The notes under the pieces: model-generated
The model's database searches: none
What the model saw: only the letters and a program-made list of their open reading frames with translations
What the model was told of the DNA's origin: nothing
Shown here: piece by piece, positions 8,490 to 16,806 of the stretch
Layout: the number at the start of each line of letters is the position of its first letter
How positions within the stretch are numbered: the stretch's first letter is position 1
Made by a program: the position numbers and the translations under genes
NCBI RefSeq assembly: GCF_004353905.1
Contig: NZ_SMOD01000017.1
Coordinates: forward strand, 1-64,000
From: Paraburkholderia guartelaensis
GTDB lineage: Bacteria; Pseudomonadota; Gammaproteobacteria; Burkholderiales; Burkholderiaceae
DNA: 64,000 nt
Reading direction: 5' to 3'

Positions 8490-9284
8490 ATGAAGAAATG
8501 GACGAAGGCGCTTTCACTGGCGCTCGCGGCGGCTGCGACGGCGGGCTCCGTACACGCGGCGGATCTCAAGGGACGGGAAATCCGGCTGGCGGTGGACCCC
8601 ACCTATCCGCCGCTCGAGTACAAGACGCCGGACGGCAAGCTCACGGGCTTCGGCGTCGACATCGCCAATGCGCTGTGCGCGCAATTGAATGCGCATTGCG
8701 TGTGGGTGGAAACGAGCTTCGACGGCATGATTCCGGGCCTTATCGCGCGCAAGTTCGACGTCATCTCTTCGTCGATGACGATTACGCCCAAGCGCATGGA
8801 ACAGATCGCCTTCACCAACAAGATATCGAATGCGCCGGCGCGGCTCGTCGTGCGGCGCGGCTCCCCGCTACTGCCCGATGCGGCCTCGCTTAAAGGAAAG
8901 CGCGCGGGCGTCGAGCAAGGCACGAGCCAGGAGGACTACGCACGCGCGAAATGGCAGCCCGCAGGCGTGGAGATCGTCGCCTACCAGAACCAGGATCAGG
9001 TGTACACGGACCTGACGTCGGGCCGGCTCGACGCGGCGTTTCAGGCGTCCATTGCGGCGAGCGACGGCTTTCTGAAGCGACCCGAGGGCAAGGACTTCAC
9101 CTTCGCCGGAAACGCCATCGACGACCCGAAATTCTTCGGTCAGGGCGACGGCCTTGGTTTGCGCAAGCAGGACACTGAGTTGCGCGATGCGTTCAACGGA
9201 GCGCTCGCCGAGATTCTTGCGAACGGCACCTACGCGCGCATCAACAAGAAGTATTTCGATTTCGACATTTACGGCGCGAAATAA
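8490..9284 (+). CDS. Periplasmic amino-acid-binding protein of ABC transporter (SBP family 3)
   Basis: This is a 264-residue periplasmic binding protein of the lysine/arginine/ornithine/histidine type. A signal peptide covers about residues 1-23 (KALSLALAAAATAGSVHA). The mature part has IRLAVDPTYPPLEYKTPDGKL, FGVDIANALCAQLN and the FDGMIPGLIARKFDVI segment typical of SBP_bac_3. The terminal NGTYARINKKYFDFDIY is also typical. Start ATG has AAGGAGA upstream. Permease and ATPase genes are absent from this operon, so it must work with a transporter encoded elsewhere or act as a sensor partner. Confidence 0.9.
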   Translation: MKKWTKALSLALAAAATAGSVHAADLKGREIRLAVDPTYPPLEYKTPDGKLTGFGVDIANALCAQLNAHCVWVETSFDGMIPGLIARKFDVISSSMTITPKRMEQIAFTNKISNAPARLVVRRGSPLLPDAASLKGKRAGVEQGTSQEDYARAKWQPAGVEIVAYQNQDQVYTDLTSGRLDAAFQASIAASDGFLKRPEGKDFTFAGNAIDDPKFFGQGDGLGLRKQDTELRDAFNGALAEILANGTYARINKKYFDFDIYGAK

Positions 9285-9308
9285 CGCAGACCGGGCCGTG
9301 TAGTCGGC

Positions 9309-9338
9309 GTGGCGGGCGCAAGGCATGCGGCCCGCCAC
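9309..9338 (+). terminator. GC-rich hairpin between binding-protein and porin genes
   Basis: GTGGCGGGC (9309-9317) and GCCCGCCAC (9330-9338) are perfect 9-base inverted repeats around a 12-base loop. The hairpin lies 25 bases after the binding-protein stop and 68 bases before the porin. No run of T follows, so it could be an attenuator, a 3'-end-stabilising hairpin or a weak terminator. Confidence 0.5.
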
Positions 9339-9405
9339 AGCGAAGGGAACAGGGGAGTGCCTTCGTTGCTATCATTAGCATGCCTTATAAAATAACGGAA
9401 ATCTG

Positions 9406-10593
9406 ATGAAGAGGAAGATCTTTTGCGTCATGGCGCTGTGTGGCGCGGCGGCGCCGGCGTTCGCGCAAAGCAGCGTGACCCTGTACGGTGTTATCGACGA
9501 GGGTATTGACTACACGAACAACGTGGGCGGCCACGCCGTTTACGAAATGACAAGCGGCTATGCGCAAGGCAGCCGTTGGGGACTCAAGGGCACCGAAGAC
9601 CTGGGCGGAGGCAACAGCGCAATCTTTCAGATCGAAAGCGGCTTCAACGCAAGCAACGGCACGCTGGCAGAAGGCGGCCGCGCTTTCGGGCGGCAGGCGT
9701 TCGTCGGCCTCGCGAACGAGCGTTACGGCACGCTGACGCTGGGGCGTCAGTACGACTCCGTGGTCGACTATCTCGCACAGACCACGGCGAACGGCAGCTG
9801 GGGCGGCTACCTGCTCTCGCACCCCTTCGACAATGACAATACCGACAACACCTTCCGCCTCAACAACACGATCAAGTACGCAAGTCCGACGTACGGCGGC
9901 TTTTCGTTTGGCGGCACGTACAGCTTCAGCAACGATACGAACTTCGCGAACAACCGGGCGGTGAGCGTTGGCGCGCAATACACGGTGGGCGGATGGCTCA
10001 TCGCTGCGGCGTACCTGAACGCCACCAACCCTGCGCTCACCTCGAGCGGCGCGATTGCTGGTGCGAGCAGCACGAATGGCGCGGACGGCAACTTCGCTTC
10101 GTCGCGGCTGCAGATTTTCGGCGCTGGCGTGAACTACACGGCCGGATCGGCAACGGTCGGCTTCGCGTACACGAATACGTACATCGGTCAGCCCGTGGCC
10201 AACGTTGGGTATCTCACCGGCGACGAGACGATTCAGCCGGTGACCGGACCGCTCGCTGGCGGCAAGGTGACGTCGCTCAGGTACCAGAACTTTGAGGTCA
10301 ACGGCAAGTACCAGTTCACGCCGGCCTTCTTCGTCGGAGCCGATTATGTTTACACGATGGTGCACTATGATGCGACGACCGGCAGCGTGAAGCCTTCGAT
10401 CCACTCGGTGGGCCTGATGGCCGACTACAACCTCTCGAAGCGTACGGACGTCTATCTGCAAGGCGCCTTCCAGCTGGTCGCGGGAGACAAGACCGGCTCG
10501 TCGCTCGACCAGGCATACGTGCCCGGTGCGCAGGATCTTTCCTCGACTTCGCGCCAGCTCGTTGTGCGTGCCGCCATTCGACACAACTTCTGA
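9406..10593 (+). CDS. Gram-negative porin (Burkholderia OpcP/OmpC-like)
   Basis: This is a 395-residue trimeric outer-membrane porin with 16 strands expected. The signal peptide is about 1-21, cut after AFA in the APAFAQSSVTLYGVIDEG segment; the QSSVTLYG start is the signature of Burkholderiales porins. Further marks are SRWGLKGTEDLGGG, AIFQIESGFN, RQAFVGLAN with LTLGRQYD, and a C-terminal Phe (AAIRHNF) that is the BAM recognition signal. GGAAA lies before ATG 9406. It closes the amidohydrolase/binding-protein operon and may admit the substrate. Confidence 0.93.
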   Translation: MKRKIFCVMALCGAAAPAFAQSSVTLYGVIDEGIDYTNNVGGHAVYEMTSGYAQGSRWGLKGTEDLGGGNSAIFQIESGFNASNGTLAEGGRAFGRQAFVGLANERYGTLTLGRQYDSVVDYLAQTTANGSWGGYLLSHPFDNDNTDNTFRLNNTIKYASPTYGGFSFGGTYSFSNDTNFANNRAVSVGAQYTVGGWLIAAAYLNATNPALTSSGAIAGASSTNGADGNFASSRLQIFGAGVNYTAGSATVGFAYTNTYIGQPVANVGYLTGDETIQPVTGPLAGGKVTSLRYQNFEVNGKYQFTPAFFVGADYVYTMVHYDATTGSVKPSIHSVGLMADYNLSKRTDVYLQGAFQLVAGDKTGSSLDQAYVPGAQDLSSTSRQLVVRAAIRHNF

Positions 10594-10614
10594 GTCCGGG
10601 GTCACCCGATCAGA

Positions 10615-11424
10615 CTAATCGACGCTCCTCGCTTCGGTAGCCAGGGGGTAACGGGTTGTGCTGGAGGTCGTCTCGTCCCGCAGTCCATCATTCGTTTTCT
10701 CTATGCGGAACATAAAAATGTTTGACATCGAAGGCGCATTGAGAACGATGACGCGGTCGATCAAGTGGGCAACGAAGCGAAGTCGGTGCGGAAAAAACGT
10801 ATCCCATTGGACGTTTGGGATCAAGAAGAAGTCGATTTTCGATACGGGAAGATCAAGCTTTTCGATCGCTTTTAGCACTTTCGCCGCGTTGCAAAGCCGG
10901 TAATAGGCTGGATAGTTGTTTGCCTGTGGAGCGATTGACCGACGGTAGAGATACTTGATCCCAAGTGCCTGCATGATCCGCACGATGACGGTGAAAGGGT
11001 GCCTCGCGTTAGGCGACATTGACCAATACACGCCGCCTGGTTTGAGCACCTCGATCGTTTTGGCGAGAAACGAAGTCTCGTCGACGACATGTTCTACAAC
11101 GTTATAGGAATAGGCTAGATCGTACGTGTTCGATGGCACGGGGATCTCTTCCATCGCACAGGTCCACCGCTTCCTGATCAGTGGATGGGGTTGAACAACG
11201 GGGAAGGGATCAACGCCATCAACCTCCCCGAGGACATGCTCGATCCTGCTGATGGTTGGATTGGTGCCGTGACCGCATCCGATGTCGAGTACATGGCAGG
11301 ATATTCCGGGCTCTGCGGCGAGACGAGTGGCATAGTATTCTTGAAAAAATGATCGATTAGCGTCGTAGTGTTCGAATTTTCGATTGCAATCAACATAATG
11401 ATATGAAATCGTAATATCGCTCAT
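10615..11424 (-). CDS. Class I SAM-dependent methyltransferase, Methyltransf_11/25-like
   Basis: This is a 269-residue protein with the SAM core VLDIGCGHGTN, EVDGVDPFP and a post-core EVLKPGGVYWSMSPNARHP. ATG 11424 (MSDITISYHYVD) is chosen because AGAGG lies five bases upstream; a TTG 90 bases farther up lacks a ribosome site. The VVEHVVDETSFLA stretch is characteristic of methyltransferases acting on sugar or polysaccharide substrates, but the acceptor is unknown. The gene and its upstream region are less G/C-rich than neighbours and it is not in an operon, suggesting a transferred gene. Confidence 0.72.
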   Translation of the reverse strand: MSDITISYHYVDCNRKFEHYDANRSFFQEYYATRLAAEPGISCHVLDIGCGHGTNPTISRIEHVLGEVDGVDPFPVVQPHPLIRKRWTCAMEEIPVPSNTYDLAYSYNVVEHVVDETSFLAKTIEVLKPGGVYWSMSPNARHPFTVIVRIMQALGIKYLYRRSIAPQANNYPAYYRLCNAAKVLKAIEKLDLPVSKIDFFLIPNVQWDTFFPHRLRFVAHLIDRVIVLNAPSMSNIFMFRIEKTNDGLRDETTSSTTRYPLATEARSVD

Positions 11425-11775
11425 TTCGACCTCTGGATTACGGAGTGAAATATTGCTGCAGAAGATGTCGGCAAACTTTCCTGGAGGAGGCGATTTAAAT
11501 AATGATCTCAACAATAGGACATATGTGCGGAACCGGAAGTGATATTTATTTCTTTCTGGGTGCGTGTTGAAAATATAGGCGGTGGCGGTGTCAACGTTCG
11601 GAAACCGTGGATAGAAGACCAGATTCGTTGGTTACGCTTCGGCTACCTGAGATTCAATCGACCATCCGGGAGCAGGATTTCGCCGGTTAGATAATCTGAC
11701 GCGATTAACAAGGGCACCGCTTGAGGCCACCCGGACCGAGGCGACCATGTGCTCGCCTCGGTCGATCGCCCCCTG
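11425..11775. other. Intergenic region, lower G/C
   Basis: These 351 bases separate the methyltransferase start from the AraC-type gene end. The part 11500-11600 is noticeably A/T-rich and probably carries the methyltransferase promoter. Longer open frames here are overlaps of neighbouring genes. No family was recognised. Confidence 0.45.
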
Positions 11776-12648
11776 TCACACGAGGGGAATGTAGATATCG
11801 GTTTGCCACTGGTCCAGCGGCGTTTCCGGAAACACGCTGAGATAGTGGAAGAACAGTGGATGGTCCCGCAGTTCTTCTCCGCTTGCAGGAAGCCAGTCGC
11901 GATAGATCGGATAGATTGTCTCGCCGACGTGGTCAGTCGATCCAATATGCCGAACCACGGCGCATCGGCCGCCCGGAATGACGAGTTCGCGGATACCGTA
12001 GGCATTCGCTGCAATCGGCTCGTCAATCTCTCCGCAGATGTCGAAGCGGAATGCATCTCCAGGCGTCGTGTCCGGGTTATTGCGCGGAATACCAAACGTT
12101 CTGCTCGTCGCAATCGGGGATTGCCCACTTTGCTTGCGCCAGTCAATGAACTTGCGCACGCTCTCGTTGACGAGCCCAGTGGGTCCGCAGTGTTCGAGCG
12201 CGGCGACGCGAGTTTCAGAAAAATCGATAAATTGTACTTGCATGGTGAGTTTCCTCGAAAAATAAGGGACGACAAAAGTCGCGCTCCAGATTTCCCACGT
12301 CGGGTGCTGTCGAAACGAACTCGGCGACATGCCGAACGCACGCTTGAAAGCTCGACTGAACGCTTCGGGGCTGTCGAAGCCCGCGTCGAGTGCGGCATCG
12401 AGTACCGAACAGCCTTCACGTGAAGCCAGGCGGTGTGCGGCTTTACGCAAGCGCATCAGTTGCACGAAGCGCGCGACGGGCACTCCCACATAGGCAGCAA
12501 ACTGCCGATGAAAATGGAACTTCGAGAAGTTCGCGACGCGACTTAGCGTTTCCACTGACAGGTCACCATCGATATTCATCTCGATGTAGGCGAGTACGGC
12601 ATCGAAGCGCTTCGTGTAAGCGCGAGTGGCGTCAACGTGAGCTTGCAT
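11776..12648 (-). CDS. AraC-family regulator with GyrI-like effector domain
   Basis: This is a 290-residue protein of two parts. Residues ~10-110 are the AraC double helix-turn-helix (MNIDGDLSVETLSRVANFS, KFHFHRQFAAYVGV and AFSRAFKRAFGMSPSSFR). Residues ~130-290 are a GyrI/SbmC-like (Bacterial_EffB) domain (QVQFIDFSETRVAALEHCGP, then PGGRCAVVRHIGS and TDIYIPLV). Such proteins (Rob, BmrR-type effectors) usually bind hydrophobic compounds and control efflux or stress genes. No obvious target gene is adjacent. Confidence 0.88.
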   Translation of the reverse strand: MQAHVDATRAYTKRFDAVLAYIEMNIDGDLSVETLSRVANFSKFHFHRQFAAYVGVPVARFVQLMRLRKAAHRLASREGCSVLDAALDAGFDSPEAFSRAFKRAFGMSPSSFRQHPTWEIWSATFVVPYFSRKLTMQVQFIDFSETRVAALEHCGPTGLVNESVRKFIDWRKQSGQSPIATSRTFGIPRNNPDTTPGDAFRFDICGEIDEPIAANAYGIRELVIPGGRCAVVRHIGSTDHVGETIYPIYRDWLPASGEELRDHPLFFHYLSVFPETPLDQWQTDIYIPLV

Positions 12649-13151
12649 GGTCTGGATATCTGAATTGTGCGACTGACGTTATGGTCGCTGATGGCCGAAC
12701 GTCGCGCCTAGCCGCGCTTGCTCAATATCCAGACGGCCTGTCCGAGAAGACTTCAGCGCATTGAGCCGGCCTTGCGCAGGTACGCAGCACGCGATCGCTC
12801 GGCTCTCAAGTCTCATTCTTTGCTGCCGATAATCCGTTCGGGGTGACTCCCGCAAAGTATGCATTGAACATGAGCGGCGAAGCCTGAGCCGTCGCAGAGT
12901 GGCACTGGCAATTAGAAGGCGAATTGAAAGGAATGGGGCCGGAGGCAGGTTCCGGGAGCATGGCCGCCCGCCCGGGCAATCGATGCCCGGCCGCGGAAAG
13001 TCAACGCGTAGGGAAGAGGTGAAATTCGTGATAAACGGTGAGGGCGCTAACGTACGGGGGCCGTCCGGCCGGATATCTGGTGTTCAGGTATCCGCGTGCC
13101 ATACGCGCGAGACCTTTACTCATCCAACATTTCACGATTCACGGATTCTCT
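12649..13151. other. Regulatory region upstream of the ketosynthase-kinase operon
   Basis: These 503 bases hold no recognisable full gene. A forward frame ending near 12886 (NPFGVTPAKYALNMSGEA) has a faint regulator-like look but no start. Bases 12972-12990 form a strong inverted repeat described separately. The promoter for the ketosynthase must be here. A frame in phase with the ketosynthase extends upstream to 13038 but its extra 38 residues do not fit the family. Confidence 0.45.
12972..12990. promoter_or_regulatory. Perfect inverted repeat upstream of the ketosynthase
   Basis: CCGGGCA-ATCGA-TGCCCGG is a 7-base perfect inverted repeat with a 5-base spacer, 162 bases upstream of the ketosynthase start. 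It could be a regulator-binding site or the stem of an mRNA leader hairpin. No T-run follows, so a classical terminator is unlikely. Function is inferred only from position. Confidence 0.4.
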
Positions 13152-14189
13152 ATGCTTATCAAGAATGTCGCAGTCAGTCTCCCTTCGAGGGTTGTTACGA
13201 ACGAAGAAGTTGTCGATATGATCCGGTCCCACTCTACGGCTTTCGATGGCGACATCGACAGAACAGTGCGAACGATCAAGACACTGCTTGACCGGAGTGG
13301 CCTGGTCCGTCGACGTTGGTGCGACAGCCATGAGTCGCCCATCGATCACGTTGCGATGGCGACGCGCAAGGTGTTATCGGAAACATATTTGAGGCCGGAG
13401 CACATCGAACTGTTCATCTTCGTTGGCATCGGTCGAGGGTTCCTCGAGCCGGGCAACAGCCACATGATGGCGAGCACGCTTGGCTTTGGCAATGCCGAAT
13501 GCTTCGATGTGGTCGATGCGTGTATGAGCTGGACTCGGGCCATGTCGATCGTCGACAGTCTCTTCAAGACCGGTCAGTATAAAAACGCGATGATCGTGAA
13601 TGCCGAATTCAACATGCTCGCAGGGGGGCCGCTCTATCCTTCTAATTTCGCGCTCAAGCATCACGCCCAGGTCGAATACACCTTGCCGTCGTTTACGATA
13701 GGCGAAGCGGCGACTGCTACGCTGGTGGTTGCGAAGGAGCCGGATAACTTCAGCTTTGCGTTTCGCGGCAAGCCAGATGTCTCGGACCTGTGCACGATTC
13801 CGATTCCCGGCTACGAGGGGTATTGCCACCCCACGGACCGTATCGGCAAGAACGGCGAAATGCGGTTTACCTCGTTTGGCCACGAACTGCACAAGAACTC
13901 AGATGAACTTTCCGAAGTCTTCTCCAGACTGGCTGTTCCCAAGAAAGACATCGACATTGTTTTTACGCACGCCTCCTCAAAGGCCGCGTGGCACGGCTAC
14001 GGCGTGAAGGCAGGCATCGACGATAAGATGTATCACATCTATCCGGATACCGGAAATCTCGTTTCCGCTTCGATTCCGGCCGCGATTTCAATGGCCAAGG
14101 AGACGGGGAAACTGAAGCGGGGAGACAGGGCGTTGTGCTGGGTCGGCAGCGCTGGCATGTCGTTCAACGTTAGCAGCTTCCTGTTCTGA
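13152..14189 (+). CDS. Stand-alone ketosynthase III (FabH/KAS III-like), putative signal synthase
   Basis: This is a 345-residue condensing enzyme of the thiolase fold. The catalytic Cys is C124 in VVDACMSWTRA, His is H273 in VFTHASSKAAW, and Asn is N302 in DTGNLVSASIPAA; the triad Cys-His-Asn of KAS III is complete. The Gly-rich C-terminal GDRALCWVGSAGMSF matches the family. ATG 13152 is preferred because MLIKNVAVSLPSRVVTNEE is the normal N-terminus. It differs from housekeeping FabH (ACMS rather than ACAG around Cys, THAS instead of PHQAN) and has no acyl-carrier or fatty-acid neighbours. It is 28 bases upstream of a CqsS-like kinase, suggesting that it makes a small diffusible ligand for that kinase. 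Confidence 0.85.
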   Translation: MLIKNVAVSLPSRVVTNEEVVDMIRSHSTAFDGDIDRTVRTIKTLLDRSGLVRRRWCDSHESPIDHVAMATRKVLSETYLRPEHIELFIFVGIGRGFLEPGNSHMMASTLGFGNAECFDVVDACMSWTRAMSIVDSLFKTGQYKNAMIVNAEFNMLAGGPLYPSNFALKHHAQVEYTLPSFTIGEAATATLVVAKEPDNFSFAFRGKPDVSDLCTIPIPGYEGYCHPTDRIGKNGEMRFTSFGHELHKNSDELSEVFSRLAVPKKDIDIVFTHASSKAAWHGYGVKAGIDDKMYHIYPDTGNLVSASIPAAISMAKETGKLKRGDRALCWVGSAGMSFNVSSFLF

Positions 14190-14217
14190 GGCTCGGTATC
14201 AGTTTAATGAGAACGAT

Positions 14218-16806
14218 ATGAAAGGCATTGCAGGAGGCGTTCGCTATCTGATGCAGCGGGTTCGCGACGCGTACGGGTTGTCGGACCTTAGCGTGCTGGC
14301 GGTTGGCGTCATCGGGACAATCGGACATCCGCTGTACTGGTTGTGGTGGACGTACATTGACCCCCAACCCAATGAAAGCACGCTGATGCGGGTTATCGGC
14401 GCGCTCGCCTGCCTGTTGCTGCTGCTGCGCCGCTTCTGGCCCGCAGCAGCAGTGCCTTTCCTGCCGTGGTATTACTTCCTGACGGTAGCCTATACGCTGC
14501 CGTTCTTTTTCACCTACTACCTGATAACCGGCCACTATTCGATGATCTGGTCGATGGCGGAAGTCGGGATGATGTTCTTTCTGATAGCGATATTTCCGTC
14601 GTTCGTCGCGCTGGCTTTGAATCTCGCCCTTGGTGTTGGCCTCGCTATCTTCTGCGCGTGGATTCTCCATCCGGAGTCCCTTCATGTCGACGGCCATTTG
14701 TTGCTGTACACCTACCTGCCGGTTTTTGCATTCGGCATCAGCGCGGGCCTCACGTTCAGCTACAGCAACATGCGGGGGATCACGGCGCAGGCAAAGAACG
14801 GCGCACTGCGGGCGTTGGCCGGCACGATCGCGCATGAGATGAGGAATCCGCTCAGCCAGCTTAGGTACGTGCTGGATCGCGTCGAGGAGGCGCTGCCCGC
14901 GATGGCTGAGTCGAGGCCCGCGTCGGCGTTGCCGGTCGACGCGGTGGCTTCGCTTTCGCAGCACGTTGCGCACGGACAGCTGGCGATCGATCGCGGGCTG
15001 AGAATCATCGCGATGACGCTGGATGAAGTCAGCGCCAAGCCGATGCAATCGGACAATCTCAACTATGCGAGCGCGGCGGAGGCGACACGCAAGGCACTCG
15101 ACGAGTACGGCTTCAGCGGCAGGAAAGAGCGTAGCCGCGTGAAACTGATGGTCCTCGAAGACTTTACCTTCAAGGTCGACGAGACCGTCTATCTGTTTAC
15201 GTTGTTCAATCTGATCAAGAATGCGCTGCATCACATGGCGGCGCGTCCTACGGCGACGCTTACGCTGACTGTCGACCGGAACAAGGTTATCGTTCACGAC
15301 ACGGGGCCGGGCATCGCAGCCGAAATGATGGCCCATCTGTTCGAGCCTTTCCGTACACAAGGAAATTCTGCAGGCACAGGTTTGGGGCTAGCCTACTGCC
15401 AGCGTGCGATGCACTCATTCGGCGGCACAATCGAGTGCCGTTCGGAAACCGGCAAATTTACCCAGTTTACGCTTGAGTTTCCGGCTGTACCTGAAAGCGA
15501 AATCGCGGCTCACCGGCAGAAGCTTCTCGCGCGCGCCACAGAGTTCTTTAGCGGGAAGGCGATACTGCTCGTGGACGATGACGCGGTGATACGCGAGAAA
15601 GTCTGCCATGCACTTTCAGGGGTGAGCGCCCGGGTTGTAGAAGCGGAGAACGGTGAACGCGCGCTGGCGCTCCTTCGAGAGAGTTCCGCTTACGATCTCG
15701 TGCTGATGGACATCAATATGCCGGGTCTCGACGGCTATACGGCCACGGAGAAGATCCGTTCCGATGCCGACCTGGCTGGCGGGAACCTTCTTGTTGTCGG
15801 CTATACGGCCGAAGCTCACAACCTGGCGCGTGTGCTCGCGAAGGGTGCCGGCATGGACGCGACGATCAGCAAGTCCATACGCATGGTGGACCTGGTGAGT
15901 ACGCTGCAGAAGCTCATGGAAAGCGGCGATCGGCATTTGCGCCACCCGCGCTTCGATGGATTCGCGGGCAAGACGATTCTCGTCGCGGACGACGATACCT
16001 ACAGCAGGATGGTCGCGAAGAGCTATCTGGAGCGATGCGGCGCCAGCGTGGTGGAGGCGGAAAACGGGCAGGGTGTGCTGGCCCGCCTGCAGGGCGGAGG
16101 AAACGTCGACGCCATCGTGATGGACATGAACATGCCCGGCATGGGCGGTGTGGACACGGCAGCGTGGATTCGCGCCCGCGTGGATGAGTATGGCGAAATG
16201 CCGATTGTTGCCTTGACCGGCCAGTCCGATATGGCGGCAGTTAGAGCCTGTCTCGCAGCGGGCATGAACGAGGTGATGACCAAACCCGTTCAAGTCGGCG
16301 TGCTCTATGCCTGTCTCGCGCGACAGTTTGCGCACTCGCGTGTGGCGAGCGCACCGGAGATTCGGGAACGGCCGGCCGTGGCGGTTGCGCGGACTGCCGA
16401 TCGGGTTGCGAATCGGGCAATGATCGCGGAGGACGACCTGCTCGATGAGGCGCATCTCGACGAACTGGCGTCGCTCGACATGCTAGATCAGACCTTCCTC
16501 AAGGGCATTGCGCAAATCCGGTCGCTGCTGGCGCAGCTTGCCAGCAGTGTGGAGGCCGGTGACATTCGGGCAGTGCATGCGGTGCTGCACCTTCTTTTAG
16601 GTATCAGCGGAAATATCGGCGCGAAAGCGCTGCACCTGTATGTGAAGCAGATCTATCCGCGGGTCCTCGATGGCCAATGGCCGGTCGAGACCGACTGGTT
16701 CGATGAGACCACCGCGTTGGGAAACCGCTCGGCCGACGCGTTGCATCGATACTTTGTGTCCGCGACAAGGCCAGTCGATCAACCGGGTGTATCGACCGAG
16801 GACTGA
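14218..16806 (+). CDS. Hybrid sensor kinase with CqsS/LqsS/PhcS-like membrane domain, two receivers and HPt
   Basis: This is an 862-residue inner-membrane kinase. Residues ~25-185 hold about six membrane helices with the IGHPLYWLWW stretch (35-44) and short loops, like quorum receptors CqsS, LqsS and PhcS. HisKA follows with AHEMRNPLSQLRYVL (H206), then the ATPase domain (NLIKNALHH with N335, HDTGPG with D361, GTGLGLAYC). Receiver 1 is ~448-565 (phospho-site D498, Lys K552 followed by Ser, not Pro). Receiver 2 is ~585-700 (D636, TKPVQ). The C-terminal HPt is ~745-845 (H791 in HLLLGISGNIGA, where the usual Lys is Leu). It is co-transcribed with the ketosynthase, and its last 28 bases overlap the end of the convergent receiver-kinase gene. 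Confidence 0.9.
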   Translation: MKGIAGGVRYLMQRVRDAYGLSDLSVLAVGVIGTIGHPLYWLWWTYIDPQPNESTLMRVIGALACLLLLLRRFWPAAAVPFLPWYYFLTVAYTLPFFFTYYLITGHYSMIWSMAEVGMMFFLIAIFPSFVALALNLALGVGLAIFCAWILHPESLHVDGHLLLYTYLPVFAFGISAGLTFSYSNMRGITAQAKNGALRALAGTIAHEMRNPLSQLRYVLDRVEEALPAMAESRPASALPVDAVASLSQHVAHGQLAIDRGLRIIAMTLDEVSAKPMQSDNLNYASAAEATRKALDEYGFSGRKERSRVKLMVLEDFTFKVDETVYLFTLFNLIKNALHHMAARPTATLTLTVDRNKVIVHDTGPGIAAEMMAHLFEPFRTQGNSAGTGLGLAYCQRAMHSFGGTIECRSETGKFTQFTLEFPAVPESEIAAHRQKLLARATEFFSGKAILLVDDDAVIREKVCHALSGVSARVVEAENGERALALLRESSAYDLVLMDINMPGLDGYTATEKIRSDADLAGGNLLVVGYTAEAHNLARVLAKGAGMDATISKSIRMVDLVSTLQKLMESGDRHLRHPRFDGFAGKTILVADDDTYSRMVAKSYLERCGASVVEAENGQGVLARLQGGGNVDAIVMDMNMPGMGGVDTAAWIRARVDEYGEMPIVALTGQSDMAAVRACLAAGMNEVMTKPVQVGVLYACLARQFAHSRVASAPEIRERPAVAVARTADRVANRAMIAEDDLLDEAHLDELASLDMLDQTFLKGIAQIRSLLAQLASSVEAGDIRAVHAVLHLLLGISGNIGAKALHLYVKQIYPRVLDGQWPVETDWFDETTALGNRSADALHRYFVSATRPVDQPGVSTED

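Noticed and set aside
9385..10605. 406-residue reverse-strand frame opposite the first porin
   Set aside because: Arg/Val-rich shadow without domains; the forward frame has a full porin with signal peptide and terminal Phe.
13038..13151. Longer start for the ketosynthase
   Set aside because: The extra 38 residues do not match the KAS III N-terminus, whereas MLIKNVAVSLPSRVV fits.
13152..14189. Housekeeping FabH
   Set aside because: There are no plsX, fabD, fabG or acpP neighbours, and the active-site surroundings differ (ACMS, THAS). It is better seen as a specialised ketosynthase.
14170..15360. 396-residue reverse-strand frame opposite the hybrid kinase
   Set aside because: Gln/Arg/His-rich shadow with no family; it overlaps the certain kinase gene fully.
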